NCBI RefSeq assembly: GCF_004664715.2
Contig: NC_051071.1
Location: 93,048,936 to 93,112,935, forward strand
DNA from: Peromyscus leucopus
Lineage: Eukaryota > Chordata > Mammalia > Rodentia > Cricetidae
Length of the DNA: 64,000 nt
Direction: 5' to 3'
The notes under the pieces are model-generated. The model saw nothing but the letters and a program-made list of their open reading frames with translations. It was not told the origin of the DNA and made no database searches. This document shows, piece after piece, positions 45,289 to 56,205 of this stretch. Each line of letters begins with the position of its first letter. The first letter of the stretch is position 1. Both the position numbers and the translations under genes were made by a program.

Positions 45289-48200
45289 AGTCTCCCAAAC
45301 CAAAAAAAGCCCAGGTCCAGATGGTTTCAGCACAGAATTCTACCAGATTTTCAAAGAAGAGCTAATTTCAATACTCTTCAAATTGTTCCACACAATAGAA
45401 ATAGAAGGAACTTTACCAAACTCTTTTTATGAGGCTACAGTTACCCTGATACCCAAACCATACAAAGATGCAACAAAGAAAGAGAATTACAGACCAAGCT
45501 CCCTCATAAACATTGATGCAAAAATACTCAATAAAATATTGGCAAACTGAATCCAAGAACACATCAAAAAAATTATCTACCATGATCAAGTAGGCTTCAT
45601 CCCAGGGAAGCAAGGATGGTTCAACATACAAAAATCTGTCAATGTAATACACCATATAAACAAACTGAAAGGAAAAACCACATAGTCATCTCCTTAGATG
45701 CTGAAAAAGCCTATGACAAAATCAAACACCCCTTCATGATAAAGGTCCTAGAGAGATCAGGAATACAAGGAACATACCTAAACATAATAAAGGCAATTTA
45801 CAGAAAGCGACAGCCAACATCAAATTAAATGGAGAGAAATTCAAAGCTATTCCACTAAAATCAGAAACAAGACAAGGCTGTCCATTATCCCAATATTTAT
45901 TCAATATAGTACTTGAAGTTCTAGCTAGAGCAATAAGACAACAAAAGGAGATCAAAGGGATACAAATTGGCAAGGAAGAAGTCAAACTTTCACTATTTGC
46001 AGACGATATGATAGTGTACATAAGTGACCCCAAAAATTCTGCCACAGAATTCCTACAGCGGATAAACACCTTCAGTAACGTGGCAGGATACAAGATTAAC
46101 TCAAAAAATCAGTAGCCCTCCTATATAGAAATGATAAAAGGGCTGAGAAAGAAATCAGAGAAACATTGCCCTTTACAATAGCCACAAATAATATAAAATA
46201 CCTTGGGTAACTAAGCAAGTGAAGGACCTGTACGATAAGAACTTTAAGTCCTTGAAGAAAGAAATTGAACAAGATATCAGAAAATGGAAAGATCTCCCAT
46301 GCTCATGGATAGGTAGGATTAACATAGTAAAATGACAATCTTACCAAAAGAGATCTACAGATTCAATGCAATCCCCATCAAAATCCCAACACAATTCTTC
46401 ACAGACTTGGAAAGAACAATACTTAACTTCATATGTAAAAACAAAAAACCCAGGATAGCTAAAAGAATCCTGTACAATAAAGCAACCTCTGGAGGCATCA
46501 TGATCCCTGACTTCAAGCTCTACTATAGAGCTACAGTAATAAAAACAGCTTGGTACTGGCATAAAAACCAACATGTGGACCAATGGCATCAAATTGAGGA
46601 TCCTGACATTAATCAGCACACCTATGAACACCTGATTTTTGACAAAGAAGCCAAAACTGTACAATGGAAATAAGAAAGCATCTTCAACAAATGGTGTTGG
46701 CATAACTGGATGTCAACATGCAGAAGATTGCAAAAAGATCCATATCTGTCACCATGCAGAAAACTCACGTCCAAGTGGATCAAAGACCTCAAAATAAATC
46801 CAGTTACACTGAACCTGATAGAAGAGAAAGTAGGAAGTAGTCTTGAATGCATTGGCACCGGAGATCACTTCCTAAATATAACACCAATAGCACAGTCACT
46901 GAGAGCAACAATTAATAAATGGGACCTCTTGAAACTGAGACGCTTTTGTAGGGCAAAAGACATGTTCAATAAGACAAAATGACAGCCTACAGAATGGGAA
47001 AAGATCTTCACCAACCCCACATCTGACAGAAGGCTAATCTCCAGAATATATAAAGCACTCAAGAAATTAGACATCAAAATACCTAACAATCCAATTTAAA
47101 AAAATGGGCTACAGAGCTAAACAGAGAATTCTCAACAGAAGAATCTCAAATGGATGTGCCTCCCCGTTTTTTAAAAGGAATTGCTCAACATCCTTAGTCA
47201 TCAGGGAAATGCAAATCAAAACGACTCTGAGAAACCATCTTACACCTGTCAGAATGGCTAAGATAAAAAACATGGAAGACAGCTTATGTTGGAGAAGTTG
47301 TGGAGCAAGGGGAACACTCCTCCACTGTTGGTGGGAATGCAAACTTGTACAACCACTTTGGAAATCAGTAAAATTGGGAATAAATCTCCCTCAAGACCTA
47401 GCTATATCACTCTTGGGCATATACCCAAGGAATGCTCAATCATACCAGAAGGACACATGCTCAACTATGTTCATAGCAGCATTATTTGTAATAGCCAGAA
47501 CCTAGAAACAACCTAGATGCCCCTCAACTGAAGAACGGATAAAGAAAATGTGGTACATATACAAAATGGAGTACTACTCAGCAGAGAAAAACAAAGACAT
47601 CATGAAATTTGCAGGCAAATGGATGGAACTAGAAAATATCATCCTGGGTGAGGTAATCCAGACTCAGAAGGACACACATGGTATATACTCACTCATAAGT
47701 GGATACTACATGTAAAGACTGCCATCCACAGCTCCAAGGAGGCTAGCTAGTAAGGAGGATCCTAGGAAGGACACATTTCCTCCAACGGAAAAATAGATGA
47801 GATCTACATGAGCAAACTGGGGGTGAGGTGGGACAATGGAGGGCAAGGGATGGGGGGGATGAGAACATAGGGAAATGGGAGGTTCGAGCTGAACAGGGAC
47901 AGAGTGGGAGAGCAAGGAAAGGATACCATGATAAATGAAGACATCATGGGAATAGGGAGAAACAGAATACAAAGAAGATCCCAGGAAACCACAAGGATGA
48001 CTCCACCTTAGACTACTGGCAGTAGTCGAGAGGGTGTTTGAACTGGTCTACTCTGGTGATCAGATGGCTGAATACCCTGTCATCATAGAGACCTCATCCA
48101 GTAACTGATGGAAGCAGATGCAGAGATCCATGGCCGGGTGCCAGGCCGAGCTCCAGGAATCCAATCTATGAGAGAGAGGGGAGGGATTCTGTGAGCAAGG

Positions 48201-48391
48201 GACATCAAGATCATGATAGAAAAAAGTACAGAAACGACCAGCCAAATTAGTGGAAACACATGAACTGTGGACCAATAGCTGAGGAGCCCCAGTGCTAGTG
48301 AACTAGGCCCTCTGGATAGGCGAGACAGTCCTTTACCTTGAACTGGGGGGAGGGAGGGGGAGGGCAGGCAGTGGGATCTGGATCCGTCCCT

Positions 48392-48931
48392 TGTGGTGGT
48401 ATTGTGTTCCCCAAAATATTGTGCATGCTAATAAACTTATCTGGGATCAGAGACAGAACAGACACAATATTAAACATAGAGGATAGACAGTGGTAGCACA
48501 CACCTTTAATCCTAGCATTCCAGAGGCAGAAATCCATGTGTTCAAGGATACAGCCAAGCATGGTGACTCATGCCTTTAATCCCAGAAAGCCCCAGAAAGC
48601 TAGCCTTTAATCCCAGGGAGTGGTGGTAGAAAGCAGAAAGATATATAAGGTGTGGAGACCAGAAACTAGAAGCATTTATTTGGCTGGTTAAGCATTTGGC
48701 CTGGTTAAGCATTTGGCTGGTTAAGCTTTTAGGTTTTGAGCAGCACAGTTTAGCTGAGAGCCATTCGGATATGAGGACACAGAGGCTTCCAGTCTGAGGA
48801 AACAAGACCAGCTGAGGATCTGGCCAGGTGAGGTTAGCTGTGGCTTGTTCTGATTCTCTGATCCAGCATTCACCCAGTAACTGGCCTCAGGTTTGATTTT
48901 ATTAATAAGACCTTCTAAGATTCCTGCTACA
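48392..48931 (+). mobile_element. B1-containing LTR-like element, complete, forward
   Basis: 540 bases from TGTGGTGGTATTGTG to CCTGCTACA, flanked by GTCCCT (48386-48391 and 48932-48937). Near 48423-48450 it has TAATAAACTTATCTGGG. Around 48490-48620 it has two to three B1 5' segments in series (CCTTTAATCCCAG). No coding capacity. Confidence 0.85.
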
Positions 48932-49216
48932 GTCCCTGGTGCATGAACGGGCTTTTTGGAGCCCAGAGTCTATGGTGGGACATCTTTTGCAGACTTGGTG
49001 CAGGGAGGAGGGGCTTAGACCTGCCTCAGTTGAATGTTCCAGGCTCTGTTGACTCCCCATGGGAGACCTTGCCTTGGAGGAGGTGGGCAGGGGAGGTGGG
49101 TTTGGGGATAAGGCTGGGGTGGGAGGAGGGAGGAGAGGGGGATCTGTGGTTGGTATGTAAAATGAATAGAACATTTAATAAAAAATAAAATAAATACATA
49201 AAAATAAATAAAATCC

Positions 49217-49570
49217 GGCCCGTCTCCCCTTTCTTGACCCTCATCGGGGAGAAACCCCCCAGACTGCAGGCTCCAGCTAACTCCAGCTTTGCGGGTCCCT
49301 CTGTCTGCACACCACCCACATTTCAGCTCCCAGGATCCGCTCTGGTGGGGGCTCCTCTGACAACCTCGCATCGACCTTGAAGAACACACAACTCAGCTCA
49401 GTCCTGAAAGCAGTGGCCAAGACTCCCAGACTTATCAGCCAAAGACGCAGGTGGCCAGACGGGTGCCCGCACAGAAGGAGGCCAAAAGAGACGTTTCCCA
49501 AGGTCCTGTGCAGGATCCGCCAAGAGAAGCAACTGCATTTCCTGGAGAATTCTGAGGGGTTGGGTTGATA
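49217..49570 (-). promoter_or_regulatory. Candidate first exon/promoter of the zinc-finger gene
   Basis: A 350-base GC-richer, non-repeat island right beside the L1 tail. On the - strand it resembles the 5' leader exons of KRAB zinc-finger genes (GGAAACGTCTC; CTGGGAGTCTTGGCC; TTTCAGGACTGAGCTG). No start codon with KRAB sequence follows. Position and strand suit the finger exons at 39 kb. Confidence 0.35.
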
Positions 49571-49824
49571 TCTAGGAGGATTTTAAACACATGGAGGAAA
49601 TGTGTTTATGTCAAAGGATTGGGTGCCACCCAGACGTGATCTCTAGACTGACCTCTCCTCTAGACGGAGGTGGTGGTATCTGCTTCCAGGAGAACCTGGT
49701 TGTTTTTAAGCCTATGACTTTTGGGAGCAACCAGAAAATGCAAATATGGGCAAAGAATTCAACAATCTAGCTTTTAAAGTTTTAGTTCTTTTCATATAAA
49801 CGTGAATAACAATTATATTTATAA
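49571..49824. other. Unassigned DNA
   Basis: No repeat or exon recognised. Confidence 0.3.
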
Positions 49825-50030
49825 ATTTCTAGGAACTTCTAAACTGATTTCTGTAATTGCTGTACTAATTTTCATTACCACCAGCAATGAATTAAGGGTT
49901 CCTCTTTTCTCACATCTTGTCCATTTGTCAGATTTCTTGAAAATTAGCTATTCTGATTAGGGTGAGGTAGTATCTCACAGTAGTTTTAACTTACATTTAT
50001 CTGCTGACCAGTAATGTAGGACATTTTTGT
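49825..50030 (-). mobile_element. Ancient L1 ORF2 3' remnant (reverse)
   Basis: TTCTGATTAGGGTGAGGTAG and ATCTCACAGTAGTTTTAAC are antisense L1 phrases. Confidence 0.6.
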
Positions 50031-50064
50031 AAGATTAAAAAAAAAAATATTTAACTTTATTTTA

Positions 50065-50196
50065 ATCAGATCCCCTGGACTGGAGTTACAGACAGTTGTA
50101 AACTGCCACGTGGGTTCTGGGAATTGAACCCGGGTCCTCTGGAAGAACAACCAGTGTTCTTAGCCACTGAGCCATCTCTCTAGCCCCCAAGTTGTT

Positions 50197-50228
<32 letters not shown>
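50065..50228 (-). mobile_element. B2 SINE, 3' portion missing, with poly(T)
   Basis: Reverse B2 to CTGAGCCATCTCTCTAGCCC, then a T-run at 50199-50227. Confidence 0.8.
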
Positions 50229-50231
<3 letters not shown>

Positions 50232-50705
50232 TGCTCCATTTTCAAAAAGTGCTTTGAGGACCAGCCACAAATAGAAAACACTGAACCCTTGCTAATGCCT
50301 ATTAGTCTAGCTACAACCACCCCCCTCCAAAAAAACCTAAAAGATTACAATAGAAAATTAACAGAAAAGTTTGCGTAGCAACCCGCGCTCTTGATTGATT
50401 TAAATAAATAGATTGTAAAATATAGAGATGAATCCACATACCTTCTTTGTCAAGAATAGGAAGAGAAAGAAAAGATGACCTAGATGACATGTAAGAGTGA
50501 TTACTCAGGCCATGGGGACAGTGAGCAAGTCACCTGCATCAGGGTAGTGGCAGCTGCGCTGTGTGTTCAGTCTGTGTGCCTGCCTTTCTGGGCTAATGCC
50601 CAGCTTTGCAAATTTGTAAAATAAGCTGTTTCACTTTCCATGTTCTGGGTCTCAAGTGCTCTTTTTAAGAAGTGAGGTCACACGTTACTCACTCCCCCCC
50701 CCAAC
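50229..50705. other. Unassigned intergenic DNA
   Basis: Nothing recognised. Confidence 0.3.
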
Positions 50706-50927
50706 ATATTTTTATTGATTCTTTGGGAATTTCACATCATACACCCCATCACACTCACTTCCCAGTCCTTTCATGTCCACCCATCACCACCCCCACCCCC
50801 GCCCTTATGACCTCCCTACCCACGGTTCTAAAGTAGTTATTGGCTATTTGTGTTTCTTCTTTTCAAAACTGTTCATTTCCTTCACCCATTTATGGACTGG
50901 CATTTTTATATTTTTGGTATTTAATTT

Positions 50928-50934
<7 letters not shown>

Positions 50935-51017
<83 letters not shown>
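50935..51017. repeat. (CT)n(GT)n compound microsatellite
   Basis: About 18 CT units directly followed by about 22 GT units. Confidence 0.95.
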
Positions 51018-51021
<4 letters not shown>

Positions 51022-51149
51022 CTGGGTGTTAGCCCCCTGTCTGAAGTACAACTGGTAAAGATTTTTGTGCCATTCTGTGGGCTGTTTGCCTTACTGATAA
51101 TTCCCCCCCCCTGTTTCTCTTTCTCTCTCTCTGTCTCTCTCTGTGTCTT

Positions 51150-51292
51150 TGGTTTTCTAGACAAGGTTTCTCTGTATAGCCCAGGCTGTCCTAGAACTCG
51201 ATCTGTAGACCAAGCTGGCCTCAAGCTCAGAGATCTGCCTGTCTCTGCCTCCCGAGTGCTAAGATTAAAGGCTTGCACCACCATACCTGTTT
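51150..51292 (-). mobile_element. B1 SINE
   Basis: Reverse; GGTTTCTCTGTATAGCCCAG to TTGCACCACCATACCTG. Confidence 0.85.
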
Positions 51293-51331
51293 TATTGATA
51301 GTTTCTTTTACTGTGCATAAACTTTGAAGTT

Positions 51332-51497
51332 TCTTTTCTTTTTTCTTTTTTTGTTTTTTTGAGACAGAGTTTCTCTTGTAGCTTTGGAGCCTTTCCTGGA
51401 ACTCACTCTGTAGCCCAGGTTGGCCTTGAACTCAGAGATCCTTCTGCCTCTGACTCCCAGTGCTGGGATTAAAGGCGTGTGCCACCACCGTCCAGCT
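51332..51497 (-). mobile_element. B1 SINE
   Basis: Reverse. GAAGTTTCTT and the later GAAACTTTTAAATTTCTT are imperfect flanks suggesting an old target duplication. Confidence 0.82.
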
Positions 51498-51839
51498 GAA
51501 ACTTTTAAATTTCTTATACCCCCATTATTTCTTGGGACAAGATCCTGTACTATTGGAGTGCTGTTCAAAAAATTTTTGCCTACACCAATATCTTGAAGAG
51601 TATTTCCTATGTTTCCTCCAGTTTCAGTAATTCTGGTTTTAAATTAAGGACTTTGTGATTTTTATATACGGTAAAAGATATGGATCTAAGTCCAAATTAG
51701 TTCAGTTAGCCTGCACTATTTGTTGAATAGGCTTTTTCCCACTGCATGTTTGTTAAGTTTGTCAAAAATCAGGTGATCATAGACTTGTAAGTTTATTACC
51801 AGATTCTCTATTCTGTTCTGTTAATCTGTCTGTTTTTAG

Positions 51840-52280
51840 GCCACTATCACATGATCCAGTTATGCACCCCTGGCTCAAAGCACGACATGTTCTACCACAG
51901 AGATATTTGCAGATCCATATTTGTTGCTGCTCTACTTATGACAGCAAAGATGTGGTAACAGCCTTCATGTACATCAACAATTAGATGAATAAAGAAAATG
52001 TTGTACATCTACAAAATGGACTATTATTCAGCTGTAAAGAAAAACTGAAATTTATAGGAAAGTTGATGGACTTGCAAAGTATAATATTATAAGCAAGGTA
52101 ACCCAAATGCAGAAGAAAAAAACATATTCTTCCTCATAAGCATATCCTAGCCTGTAATGTATATGCTAATGTATATAAACAGGTATAAATGTAGATATAG
52201 TCTGACATTTAGAAAGGAGACAGAGAGGGTACTATTAGGTGATGAAGAAGGTTACAATGTAGGCAGAACACAGTCATGAA
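51840..52280 (+). mobile_element. L1 3' ORF2 remnant
   Basis: ATGAATAAAGAAAATGTTGT and AAAATGGACTATTATTCAGC follow the same order as 47530-47580 in the long L1. Confidence 0.65.
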
Positions 52281-52287
52281 AGAGGAT

Positions 52288-52668
52288 GCCTTAGTTACTT
52301 TTCAATTGATGTGAAGATACACCATGACCATGGCAACTTATTAAAAAAAAAGGCATTCAACTGAGACCTGCTTATACTTTTAGAGGGTCAATCCATGACC
52401 ATCATGGTGGGAAGCATGGAAGCAGGCAGATAGGTGTGACACTGGAGTAGTAGCTGAGAGCTTACATTTTGTCTACAAGCAGGAGGTAGAGAACAAGAAA
52501 CTGGGCCTTGTGTGAGCTTTTGAAACTCAATGCCCACTTCCACCCCCACCTCCTCTAACAAGTCCATGCTTTCTAATCCTTCCCCAAAGAGTTCAACCAA
52601 CTAGGGACCAAGTGTTCTAATGTGTGTCTATGATGGTCCTACTCATTCAAACCACCACCACAAAGATA
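52288..52668 (+). mobile_element. URR1-like hAT element
   Basis: CTTAGTTACTTTTCAATTGA to CATTCAAACCACCACC; a short internal A-run at 52341. Confidence 0.6.
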
Positions 52669-52930
52669 CAAAACAATTTTTTTCTAGTTTCAATTCCATC
52701 ATAGTTTTTTCCTTTTACTTATGACTATGTGAATTCAATGTTCTGATCATTGAAATGGAAGAATTTTTTTTTTACTTATTTATTGCATTCTAATAGAATT
52801 CAATCCATGTTAGTCCTATAAGGCAGTAGTTGTGATAGTAGGCTTTCTTTCTTTTTTTCAGTCCATTGACTATTAATACAGTAGAAACTATAGATGACTA
52901 GTTACTTAGTACATTTGTCACATTGACCCA

Positions 52931-53301
52931 TGTAGCTGAAGGTTTTCCTGTGCACCAAGGACCCCACAGCTGCTTATAAAATAACCACTCAGAAACTTAC
53001 ATTAATTAAAACTGCTTGGTCATTAGCTCAGACTTATTATTGACTAGCTCTTACACTTAAATTAACCTATAATTCTTATTTATGTTTAGCCATGTGGCTT
53101 GGTACCTTTACTCAGTTCTGCCTTCACATCTTGCTTCCTCTGTGTCTCGATGGCAACTCCTGATTCCGCCTTCCTGTTCCCAGAATTCTCTTCTCTCCTT
53201 GTCCTGCCTATACTCCCTGCCTGGCTACTGGCCAATCATCATTTTATTTATTAACAAATCAGAGCAACAAATTCACAGCATACAGAGTGATATCCATAGC
53301 A
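52931..53301 (-). mobile_element. Solo LTR, mys-related, reverse
   Basis: 371 bases, TGTAGCTGAAGG to ATCCATAGCA, with a perfect 6-bp duplication GACCCA (52925-52930 and 53302-53307). It shares the CTACTGGCCAATCATCATTT region with the other reverse LTRs but is more diverged. Confidence 0.8.
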
Positions 53302-53374
53302 GACCCACTTAGACACTTAGAAAATATGATTGTTTTATTTGCTTTGGGGACAAGGTTTTATATCTTGCAATTTT

Positions 53375-53376
<2 letters not shown>

Positions 53377-53423
<47 letters not shown>

Positions 53424-53572
53424 GTTTTTCGAGACAGGGTTTCTCTGTGTAGCTTTGCGCCTTTCCTGGATCTCACTCTGTAGACCAGGCTGGCCTCGAA
53501 CTCACAGAGATCCTCCTGGCTCTGCCTCCTGAGTGCTGGGATTAAAGGTGTGCGCTACCACTACCCAGCTGA
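53377..53572 (-). mobile_element. Young B1 SINE with a 46-base poly(A) tail
   Basis: T46 at 53377-53422 on the + strand, then an almost undamaged reverse B1 to CCACTACCCAGC. Confidence 0.92.
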
Positions 53573-53698
53573 AATTTTCCATTTTTTTTGAAATTTTCCA
53601 TTTTTTATTCTCCTTAAAACTATAATGAATCATTCTATTATAGTGCTATTTAATAGGTAAACTGTATTGCTATATGTAAAATAAAGTTTGGAGTTTTA

Positions 53699-53737
53699 AG
53701 TGCTGGGATTAAAGGCGTACGCGACTACCACCCAGCA
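53699..53737 (-). mobile_element. B1 fragment
   Basis: Only GTGCTGGGATTAAAGGCGTA and the end CCACCCAGC remain. Confidence 0.6.
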
Positions 53738-53849
53738 CTGAAGTCTGAATATAGATTTTCCAGCAGTTCTTAAGACAAAGGCATAGCACCACAATATTAC
53801 CATTCTTATTTCTCTATTTTAATCCCCTTTATCTTCTTCTCTTATGTTA

Positions 53850-54210
53850 TTGCTCTAGTAAAGACTTCAAACACTGTTGCACAGACTGGAGAGAGGCAAC
53901 ATCCTTGTCTTGTTCCTAATTTTATGGGAAATACTTTAAGCTTTTCTCCATGTAACATGATGTTGACTGTGGGCTTGTTATATATTGGCTTTATGATGTT
54001 GAGGTATGACCCCTGTATCACCAAATTCTCCAGGACTTTTATCACGAAAGTGTGGGATTTTATCAAGGACTTTTCTTTATCTATTGAAATAATCATGTGG
54101 TTTCTCTCTATATCTATTCATGTGGTAGACTATATGACTACATTTGTTGATTTACATATGTTGGACCATCCTTGAATTTCTGGGATGAGGCTTACTTGAT
54201 CATGGTGAAA
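53850..54210 (-). mobile_element. L1 ORF2 fragment (reverse)
   Basis: The - strand reads IKVLENLVIQGSYLNIIK and GTRQGCCLSP, conserved reverse-transcriptase segments, over 84 codons. Confidence 0.75.
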
Positions 54211-54442
54211 AGAAAGCAAACTGAATAAGCCAGAGGGAGCAAGCCAGTAAGTAGTATTCCTTTGTGGCTTCTACATCAGTTCTAATCTTCATGTTCCTGC
54301 CCTGTTTGAGTTCTTGCCTTGCCTTCCCTCAGTGATGAACTATTACCAAAAAGTGTAAAATGAAATAAAATCTTTCTTTCCCAAGTTGATTTTGGTCAGA
54401 GTGTTTTATCATAGCAATAGAAACCCTAACTAAGACAGAAAT
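54211..54442 (-). mobile_element. URR1-like hAT fragment (reverse)
   Basis: AGCAAGCCAGTAAGTAGTAT through AGAAACCCTAACTAAGACAG. Confidence 0.6.
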
Positions 54443-54684
54443 TGGTTCCAGGAGTGGGGTGTTGCTATGACAGATCTGCCATGTTGTTAGGAGAGGATGG
54501 CAAAGGATTTGGGAACCTTGGGCCCAAAAAGCCATTGAGTGTTCAAATCTTCATGGGCCATTTTGTGGAAGCTTGGAAAATAGTGTTAAGAGAAATGCAG
54601 GCAGTGTAAGTTTGGCTTGTGAAGTTTCAGAGGGAAACGAAGACTCTACCAGGGCTGCTTGTATGATATTTTGTATTACAAATT
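54443..54684. other. Unassigned DNA after the hAT fragment
   Basis: Probably still repeat-derived (GGTTCCAGGAGTGGGGTG), but not identified. Confidence 0.3.
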
Positions 54685-54685
54685 T

Positions 54686-54866
54686 GTGGTGTCAGTTGGG
54701 CAGTGGTGGTGGTGCACACCTTTAATCTCAGCACTCAGGAGGCAGAGGCAGGTGGATCTCTGAGTTTGAGACCAGCCTGGTCTACAGATCGAGTTCTGGG
54801 ACTGTCAGAACACAGAGAAATCCTGTCTTGAAAACAGAAACAAAAATAAAAACAACAACAACAAAA
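54686..54866 (+). mobile_element. B1 SINE
   Basis: Forward; (AAC)n-rich tail to about 54866. Confidence 0.8.
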
Positions 54867-55042
54867 AAGCTGAACACATAACAGCAGAAAAAATAAATTG
54901 TGGAGTCTGGTCAACTGGAGTGGAATAAGCTATGATTAACAAGATACAAGTATGACTGACATGAAACCTTTGCTTTACTGTGCTTTAATGATACAATTGA
55001 TGCTCCTTAGCTAGAGCTGAGAAATTAGTCGTGATTGATACC

Positions 55043-55275
55043 AGCAGTCAGGTGGTGGCGGCACATGCCTTAATCCCAGCACTTGTGAGGCAGAGGCAGG
55101 CAGATCTCTGTGAATTCAAGGTAAGCCTGGTCTACAGAGCTAGTTCCAGGACAGCCAGGGCTACACAGAGGAACTCTGCCTCAAAAAACAAAAATGACTT
55201 AAAAAAAAAAAAAAAGAAAGAAAGAAAGAAAGAGAAAGAAAAAGAAAGAAGAAAAGAAAAGAAAGGAAAGAAGAG
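55043..55275 (+). mobile_element. B1 SINE with expanded GA-rich tail
   Basis: B1 to about 55190, then A15 and GAAA repeats to 55275. Confidence 0.85.
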
Positions 55276-55844
55276 ACCACTATCATTGAAGTAAAATCAT
55301 CTGGGACTATTTCCTCAGGGTCAGCACACAGAAGCTGTGGTCCAGACTGGCCAAGGCTGTAATTAATGTTGGCAGCCAAACTTGATAATGTGTAAGACTC
55401 AACCAGGTGGTGTTGGTTTTGAAAGCATGAAGAAGTCATGAAGAGCAGTTGATGTGTGCGATAGGGCTGAAATCCCTAAAAGGCCACTGTTGAGGGGGCA
55501 GTCTCAGTTGCAGTGGAGACACCAGCATATAAGAGATACTAACTAGTACCATGAGACAACTACCAAGAACAAAAGCAGGTGTGGAGGTGAGTCTACAATA
55601 CATGCTGTGTATTCTATGAATAGCAGAACTGGAGAAATGGAGCCCTTTGGAGCTCAGAAGACTATGAATTCAAGATATCAGATATTGAGATATTTATACT
55701 TTTGGACTTGAGTATTGCTTTGATTTTATTGTGACTGTTTCCTGATTCTTTCCCCTTGGAGTAAGAAAGTATATAACTTAATGTTGATTTTACAAACTCC
55801 ATAGTTGAGAGATTTTTAGATTTTTTTAAATTAGCAAAATATAG
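55276..55844. other. Intergenic DNA
   Basis: No exon found; possibly old repeat. Confidence 0.3.
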
Positions 55845-55845
55845 T

Positions 55846-56205
55846 GTCTCAGGGTTTCTATTGCTGTGAAGAGACACCAGGTCCACAGCAACACTTATAA
55901 AGAAAAATATTTAATTGAGGTGGTGGCTTACAGTTTCAGAGGTTCAGTCCATTATCATCATGGTAGGACATGGCAGTTTGCAGGCAGACATGGTGCTGGA
56001 ATAGCAGCTGAGAGTTCGACATCTTGCAGGCAACAGGAAGTGAACTGAGACACTGAGTAGTATCTTGAGCATATATTAGACCTCAAAAGCCACCTCTGCA
56101 GTGACAAACTGCTTCCAACAAGACCACACCTACTCCAACAATGCCACACCTCCTAATAGTGCCACTCCCTTTGGGGGCCATTTTCTTTCAAAATACCACA
56201 AATAG
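55846..56205 (+). mobile_element. URR1-like hAT element
   Basis: GTGTCTCAGGGTTTCTATTG start, CTCCTAATAGTGCCACTCCC near 56151, and an AAATACCACA end. Confidence 0.65.

Larger units (their letters stand above)
44486..49213 (+). mobile_element. 5'-truncated L1 (ORF2 and 3' UTR), inactive
   Basis: ORF2 begins partway in, runs with several frameshifts and stops through 47715, then the 3' UTR and an AATAAA-rich A tail at 49168-49213. The reverse-transcriptase FADD motif is at 45996-46007, and the zinc-knuckle-like [10 protein letters not shown] segment near 47285. A B1 (45184-45288) and an LTR (48392-48931) are inserted. No ORF1 or promoter, so it cannot move. It lies opposite to, and inside, the zinc-finger gene interval. 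Confidence 0.92.
50706..51830 (-). mobile_element. L1/Lx fragments (reverse) with B1 insertions
   Basis: Lx UTR-like DNA at 50706-50830, L1 ORF2-like pieces at 51030-51110 and 51555-51830 (TCAAAAATCAGGTGATCATA), split by a microsatellite and two B1 copies. Confidence 0.6.

Noticed and set aside
44438..47505. Separate genes for the many 80-146-codon frames
   Set aside because: All are consecutive pieces of one broken L1 ORF2 in shifting frames.
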